The notes under the pieces were generated by a model. That model was not told the origin of the DNA. It did not search any database and was given only the letters and a program-made list of their open reading frames with translations. This document shows positions 59,121 through 64,000 of a DNA stretch of 64,000 nucleotides, piece after piece. The stretch comes from Piezodorus guildinii (Eukaryota; Arthropoda; Insecta; Hemiptera; Pentatomidae): the NCBI GenBank assembly GCA_023052935.1, contig CM041292.1:87651169-87715168 (forward strand). Reading direction: 5' to 3'. The position numbers and the translations under genes were made by a program. The first letter of the stretch is position 1, and each line of letters opens with the position of its first letter.

Positions 59121-59399
59121 AGTCACAACATGACAGCTGACTCCGTGCAGTTTTTTAAAATTTTATTAATGGTTATGGAATCAATGAATAAGGATACATG
59201 CTAGGCACATGGTTGACAATTCTGATCTGATGTAGTTTAGTCCTATTTAATTTTACATTTAGTTTGCAATAGATTTGAAGATATCTTAATAAAATCATCC
59301 GTGTGGTCTCAAGATTGGCAATCTTATTTGCTGATCTCATCTTTGTTTGCATTAGTTTGGTCAAATGCTATTTGTTTTTTTTTTATTTGCCTAATGAAG
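59121..59399. other. AT-rich spacer
   Basis: No supported feature. Confidence 0.45.
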
Positions 59400-59831
59400 G
59401 GGCGGCAGATGGGCCCTAAATTAGAGGGAGGTAGCTGACTAAACTAGAAGTACACTAAGAAAGGAGTTGATCTATTGCCTTGGAAGCCAGTACCTGGGGG
59501 AAGGTGGGGGCCGCGAGCTGCCAGAGACTTCGTTCCCGTCCAGTCTTGGTTGAGCCGCCCTCCGCTCCGTCACGTAGCCATTACCTAATGACCACTTCGT
59601 CACGGGGAGTATCCCAATAGCCGTTTGTCACCCTCAGTTTTTGTTACAACCTTTATTTTTTTGGCCTGATAAATTATATATCCTCGAGATAGTCGTTAGG
59701 GACTTTTTTGTTTTGTTTCTACCATTGATTTGTTTTATTTCGTCCAGGCCGACTCGAAATTTTAATGACTCTATCTTAGGCTCGGAGGTGTAGAATCCCT
59801 TCGTTCTCATAAAGGGATGTGGTGATAGGAA
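59400..59831 (+). promoter_or_regulatory. GC/CpG-richer region upstream of candidate first exon
   Basis: GTGGGGGCCGCGAGCTGCCA and GCCGCCCTCCGCTCCGTCAC are far GC-richer than the window average. Position just upstream of the candidate exon at 59832 would fit a promoter and 5' UTR. No TATA box or initiator can be pinned down. Confidence 0.25.
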
Positions 59832-59913
59832 ATGTCGGCAATCGTAGTTCTCCTAGCTGCATCAGCTGCCGCGCTGCAGTGGGACGGGATAACTCCCTGG
59901 TTCTCTGATTCCA
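59832..59913 (+). CDS. Candidate first coding exon with signal peptide, unknown gene
   Basis: ATG at 59832 (purine at -3) opens MSAIVVLLAASAAALQWDG, then ITPWFSDS, and meets CCA|GTAAGT, a close match to the splice-donor consensus, at 59914. The first 14-16 residues form a hydrophobic, Ala-rich segment with small residues before Leu-Gln, like a signal peptide; the usual basic residue near the start is absent. This would be a secreted or membrane protein whose remaining exons lie downstream, possibly beyond the window. Read without splicing, the frame ends after 56 codons. I do not recognise the protein. Confidence 0.35.
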
Positions 59914-59987
59914 GTAAGTCCTACCTCTTGTACCTACCTAACTGTTCAGAAAATATTAATCAATACAACTTTTATTATATTTCTAAC

Positions 59988-60960
59988 TAAGTCTTCTTTT
60001 ATTCTTAGCCATGTGAGGATGAAATCCCGGTGTAGGCATTCTTATTTAACAAACTATTATACCTATACACAACCAATCAATTGTTACGGTTTGTATTTGT
60101 TTGAAGAGGCACCTAAATAACGTTGAAATTATTAATATACGAATTGGTATCATCATGGTGTTTAGTTGACTCAGATGTTTAACAACGCGTGAACGATACA
60201 TCTTGAAAAAAAAGAAAAAGATTTTGTATAGTTACTGATAAAGACCCGTGGCGCTTGTCAAGAGAGAAGGGTTATAAAATGTAAAACTCTCCTGTTTATA
60301 TCATAAAAATAATTTTAGCAACACAAAGTATGTTGTGTCTATTCAGTTTATTGTTTTTTTTTCTGTACATTTTTAAAAATTAAGTTCCATTTATTTTTTT
60401 TAGCCTAACACCAAATAACCCAAAGAACCAAACAATCTGATATACTCCAGAGAGATTTTAACGATCATTATCATATTGCTTACTAAGTCTTCCTTCATTC
60501 TTAACAATATGAGGATGAAATGTCCGGCGTAAACATACTTTTTAATTGAGAAATATCATACGTACACATAACTAATCAGAATTTTTGGTTTGCAAAAGGC
60601 ATCAAAACAAAGTTGAGATGATAAATATATTTATTAATGTTTTAATAATTTATATCATCGAAATGTTTGGTTAACTCAAAAATAAACAACGCTCAACAAT
60701 ATATCTCAAAAAAAAAAAAAAAAAAAGTATTTACTGCTAAAGACCCGTGGCGCTGCAATACTCAGCTGTTTATATCATAAAAATCATTCTGACAACACAT
60801 AGCATGTTGCATCCAGTCAGTTTAATGCTGCTGTTTTTGTTTTTTTGTACCTTATTCTGAATTTAATTTAATTTACTTTTTTGTAATAAAACCAAATAAT
60901 CATGTATTTCTCCCTTAACAGCTGAATCATACAGAGAGATTCTAATTTGAAAACGTACAA
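59988..60960 (+). repeat. Two diverged tandem units of about 495-500 bp
   Basis: Unit 1 begins ACTAAGTCTTCTTTTATTC near 59988 and unit 2 ACTAAGTCTTCCTTCATTC near 60483. Both continue with ATGAGGATGAAAT-like sequence, the exact 15-mer AAGACCCGTGGCGCT (60241-60255 and 60740-60754), TGTTTATATCATAAAAAT, and end near ACAGAGAGATT. The units are clearly diverged overall, yet the CpG-containing 15-mer is identical. It lies in what would be intron 1 of the candidate gene. Confidence 0.8.
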
Positions 60961-62355
60961 TAAAATATTTCGTATATCGAGCTATGTTCATTAAACTTCA
61001 AGTTAACTCATTAAAATAAATACAAGACAATAAACACGGGAAAACGATTACCTTTAATTTTCAAAATTTAGGTAATGACAATTTAAATTCTAAAAGGCAG
61101 TTTTTCAAAAATGTTTGGTATATGAGTTACCTTCGTTATTCTGGTCTGTTAGACGTATAACTTCGTTGAATATAGTAAGGGCCATTATATTATCTTTACA
61201 TTCGGAGATTTAATTATGCGTAATTAATTAATCAATTCATTGTGAATTCATGTTTGTAAAATAAAACATGTAATGATATTAATTTTGCCGAAAAAAAAAT
61301 ATATGGTCACTAGAAACATAAATCATATAAGCTCATGATGATCATAGGTAGATGATTTTAAACATACCTATAAAGTGGTTCTAAATTTTTCCACAAATCG
61401 TTATGAAATAACTTAATTATAAGTATTTAATTTTTATAAGATTTAGATAAATAACCTCAATTAATGAATAAAACAAAGCAGATATTATTTTGCGTGTACT
61501 TGCTTGAATTTAAAATAAGTCCGAATACTTTATTGTGACTTTTACTAAGAGCAGTACGAATAATATTAAATTAAAAATTTTGAATAAATATCTTGAAAGA
61601 TATAATGTATATTTTAGTAATTTAATTGTATCTTGTTGTATTATCTCCACCAGTCAAACGTCATTTGGTTCCGAAGTTGTGAACTAAACGGAGAGGAATG
61701 CATTAAGAAGTCAAAAATAGTTTTTGATAAGCACCGTGGCAGTCCTAAATCCATATTATCTTAATGGTACGGTAGGTTGATCACTACCCTATCAAACCCT
61801 AAACTTATCTATCGTCGTATTAAAAGATATCTAATATTAAAAGAAAGGAGCTTGAGGGCAAATTTAATATTTGGATTCGTGGCATATCCACCGCTCTTCC
61901 TAATTGATGAAGGTTCTGATCCCAGGAATCGAAATATTTCTTCTGCCCTACCATTTAATTTATTCGGACTGATTCCTGTATATAAAGTGCTTCTTAGTTA
62001 TAACGATAAATCAAGAAGAATTATATTTTAAATGACACGAGTTTATTATTTATTAATGATTTCATCATCTCAGTATTCTCTACATTTGGTTTTTTAATTA
62101 ATTTAAAACAATATTAATATTTTACCATTCGTATTAATTATCCACCGTATTATGACAAATACGATTTTGAAATTATTGACGTGGAAATATCTCGTATTCC
62201 AACTCCAATGGTGTATCAATTATAGTAATATATTACAATGCCAATAAAAAAAATAATATAGTAATTATATAATAGATTAACAAAAAAAAAAAAACTTTTT
62301 ATTTATTTTTTTTATCCTACTTTTACTGGGCTATAAAAATAACAATAAAAACAAA
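60961..62355. other. AT-rich spacer
   Basis: The 84-codon frame at 61777-62031 has no recognised motif. Nothing else is supported. Confidence 0.45.
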
Positions 62356-62852
62356 TCTGGTGAGAGCAACACACGAATTTCACTTACCTCGACTGTTAAA
62401 ATCAGTTTCAAAACTTATTAAACTTCAATTGAAAAAATATTTTAAGTTGATTTAAAAAAAAAAAACGTGGATCCCTTTTCGTTGGAAACATATGATTAAG
62501 ATTAACTATATTAAATTGTTAATCAGTTATAAGCTTATTCCCTATTCGTCAAATTTTATTTTATTTTATAACTTTGTGTATCAGATAATATATAATAAAA
62601 TAAATGACTTACAAAAGAGTTTTGCTATGTTATCCTTTAGTTGATCATCAAATTCGTCCACTTTGTATATTTAGCCATCCTTTATCAATGTCATTGAGAT
62701 AATATTGTTAATCTTTTGGAATGTAAAACATTGAAGGTAGTTTAGGGGAAGAAAATTTAAAATATCGGCATTTAGGCTCTATCAGACTATTTCAATCAGA
62801 ATGAAACCTAAATGATATTAAAGCTCATTGAATTTTACATCGCAAGTGTAAG
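62356..62852 (-). repeat. Rep-X copy 6 (TC-start half)
   Basis: In plus orientation it opens TCTGGTGAGAGCAACACACG then AATTTCACTTACC. It continues through AATATCGGCATTTAGG and ends near CATTGAATTTTACATCGC. The palindrome end is missing. Confidence 0.75.
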
Positions 62853-63505
62853 CAAAAAAAACCTAATGCTTTTTAGAAGCAGAGATGTCGATATTTTATT
62901 ATAATTTAAATTATAGGATTTGTATATGTCCTCTATCGCAAACTCTTATCCCACCCTAACAATGTAGTCCTAGCTGTTATCACATTTAATTTAATTTTAT
63001 TGAGTTGTAAATTTTAGTAATTAATAATTAATCTTCGTAAATAATAATTCTCGTAGGAAAAAAAAAAATGTAAGATTATTGTCTGTTATTCATCTTTTAT
63101 ATTTTTAAATTGATTTTAACGCTGTTTTGTGGTCTAATTTTTTTTAGCGTTGTCCAAAAATAAAATTAATAACATATAAAATTGCATTACTCTGAAAATT
63201 CCTGAAAAGACAGGATGAATTGAACGGCTGATGGTCGTTTCCCAGCAATCTCTTCTGATCTATATAAAAAATAAAAATAAGAGTAAATTTTCAAAAAATA
63301 TAGAAAAAAACAATTAATAAAAACTTATAACATTCATCTATCTATAATAATATTCTATATTATTCTTGTGAATGCCTTTATAAGTTCATAGCCTAATAAA
63401 TCATGTGGATCTATGGCGTTGTAATTAGTGCAGGTAGTAGTTGTGATATATAGGCTTCCTCTTGATTGGACAAAACTTCGCTCTTTTTTAAAAATATTAT
63501 TATAA
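62853..63505. other. AT-rich spacer
   Basis: No supported feature. Confidence 0.5.
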
Positions 63506-64000
63506 TATTGGGTTGTGTCACATGAAATGTCCGTTTTCAAGGTTAAGGATTTTTATTTAAAATACGATATGAAAACAAGATAATTTTATTCGAAGTATTT
63601 ACCTTCTTTTTCTACACATTTTTCCCAACGTGGCACCCACTTTTTTATCCCCGAACTGAAAAACTCTGAGCTTTAAAGTGAAACAAAATCTGAAAACGCA
63701 CTTTTCACTTGATCATCGTTTTCAAAAAGTTTTCCTTTGTCGAAGTTGTCTAAATTCCTCAATAGGTGGTAATCTGTTGGAGACAAGTCGGGAGAATATG
63801 GTGGGTGCGGAAGAACTTCGTAGCCCAGTTTTTGCACGGTATGTTTTGAAACATGGTGTCTAGCGTTGTCGTGTAAGAGTATAGGACCCTTCCGATTTAC
63901 CAATCCAGGTTGTTTTTTTAATAATTTTGTGTGCATTTGGTCAATTTCATTGCAGTACGTTGTGGAGGTAATGGTTTCACCTCTAGGTGAAAAGGAATAA
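63506..64000 (-). mobile_element. Mariner element, 3' part, running off the window
   Basis: After TA (63506-63507) the terminal repeat TTGGGTTGTGTCACATG starts. On the minus strand the transposase C-terminal half is read from the window edge downward: RGETITSTTYCNEIDQMHTK, NRKGPILLHDNARHHVSK, YEVLPHPPYSPDLSPTDYH (catalytic D pair region), and the end KKWVPRWEKCVEKEGKYFE. A stop breaks it near 63970 and another near 63670. The spacing between the last two catalytic Asp is three residues shorter than the 34 usual for mariner. The N-terminal half lies outside. Confidence 0.85.

Overview
This looks like AT-rich, repeat-dominated nuclear DNA from an arthropod, most likely an insect. The evidence is the low GC content, the many dinucleotide microsatellites, and the mix of Jockey-type and RTE/CR1/I-type LINE fragments, mariner, Tc1, pogo and piggyBac-type DNA transposons, and tRNA-derived SINEs. 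Hemiptera is a guess from the general look of the repeats, not a demonstrated assignment. There is no bacterial-style operon, rRNA gene, CRISPR array or complete recognisable host gene. The window is best read as intergenic or intronic DNA.

Layout. 1-9 kb: AT-rich spacer, a LINE-A fragment (1568-2188), a mariner relic (about 2990-3725, minus), a SINE (5140-5390), a GC-richer island (6005-6300), a tandem duplication (6922-7146) and a SINE on the minus strand (8450-8675). 9-17 kb: a deleted Tc1 element with both inverted repeats (8896-9775), a second SINE family (9825-10107), Rep-X copies, LINE-B, LINE-A and LINE-C fragments, and a piggyBac-type MITE with TTAA duplications (14590-15165). 17-31 kb: mostly spacer, with a 329-bp direct duplication, a foldback structure, two LINE 3' ends of the I/R1 type, a mariner fragment and a Rep-X copy. 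31-45 kb: LINE-E interrupted by a pogo-like end, LINE-B, two LINE-D copies, LINE-G and LINE-F (the last two and one LINE-D copy with target-site duplications), and the most complete Rep-X copy (42285-43172). 45.0-50.1 kb: the centrepiece, a full-length, apparently intact Jockey-type LINE (LINE-A) flanked by a perfect 13-bp duplication. 50-64 kb: more LINE-A 3' ends, one nested in a SINE, microsatellites, GC-richer islands, a candidate signal-peptide first exon (59832-59913), a 495-500 bp tandem repeat, a Rep-X copy and a mariner element running off the right edge.

How the parts relate. LINE-A is the only element here with a whole coding capacity: an ORF1 nucleocapsid-like protein with three zinc knuckles, and an ORF2 with endonuclease and reverse transcriptase. 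Its stop and start codons overlap in ATGA. Five other LINE-A pieces in the window are truncated relatives. The SINEs would depend on some LINE machinery for mobility, but nothing here shows which. Family names LINE-A to LINE-G, SINE-A to SINE-C, Rep-X and M1 are local labels. Host signals (two candidate exons, a recursive-splice-like site, GC-richer islands) are weak and are listed at low confidence. All identities come from reading motifs by eye; no database search was run.
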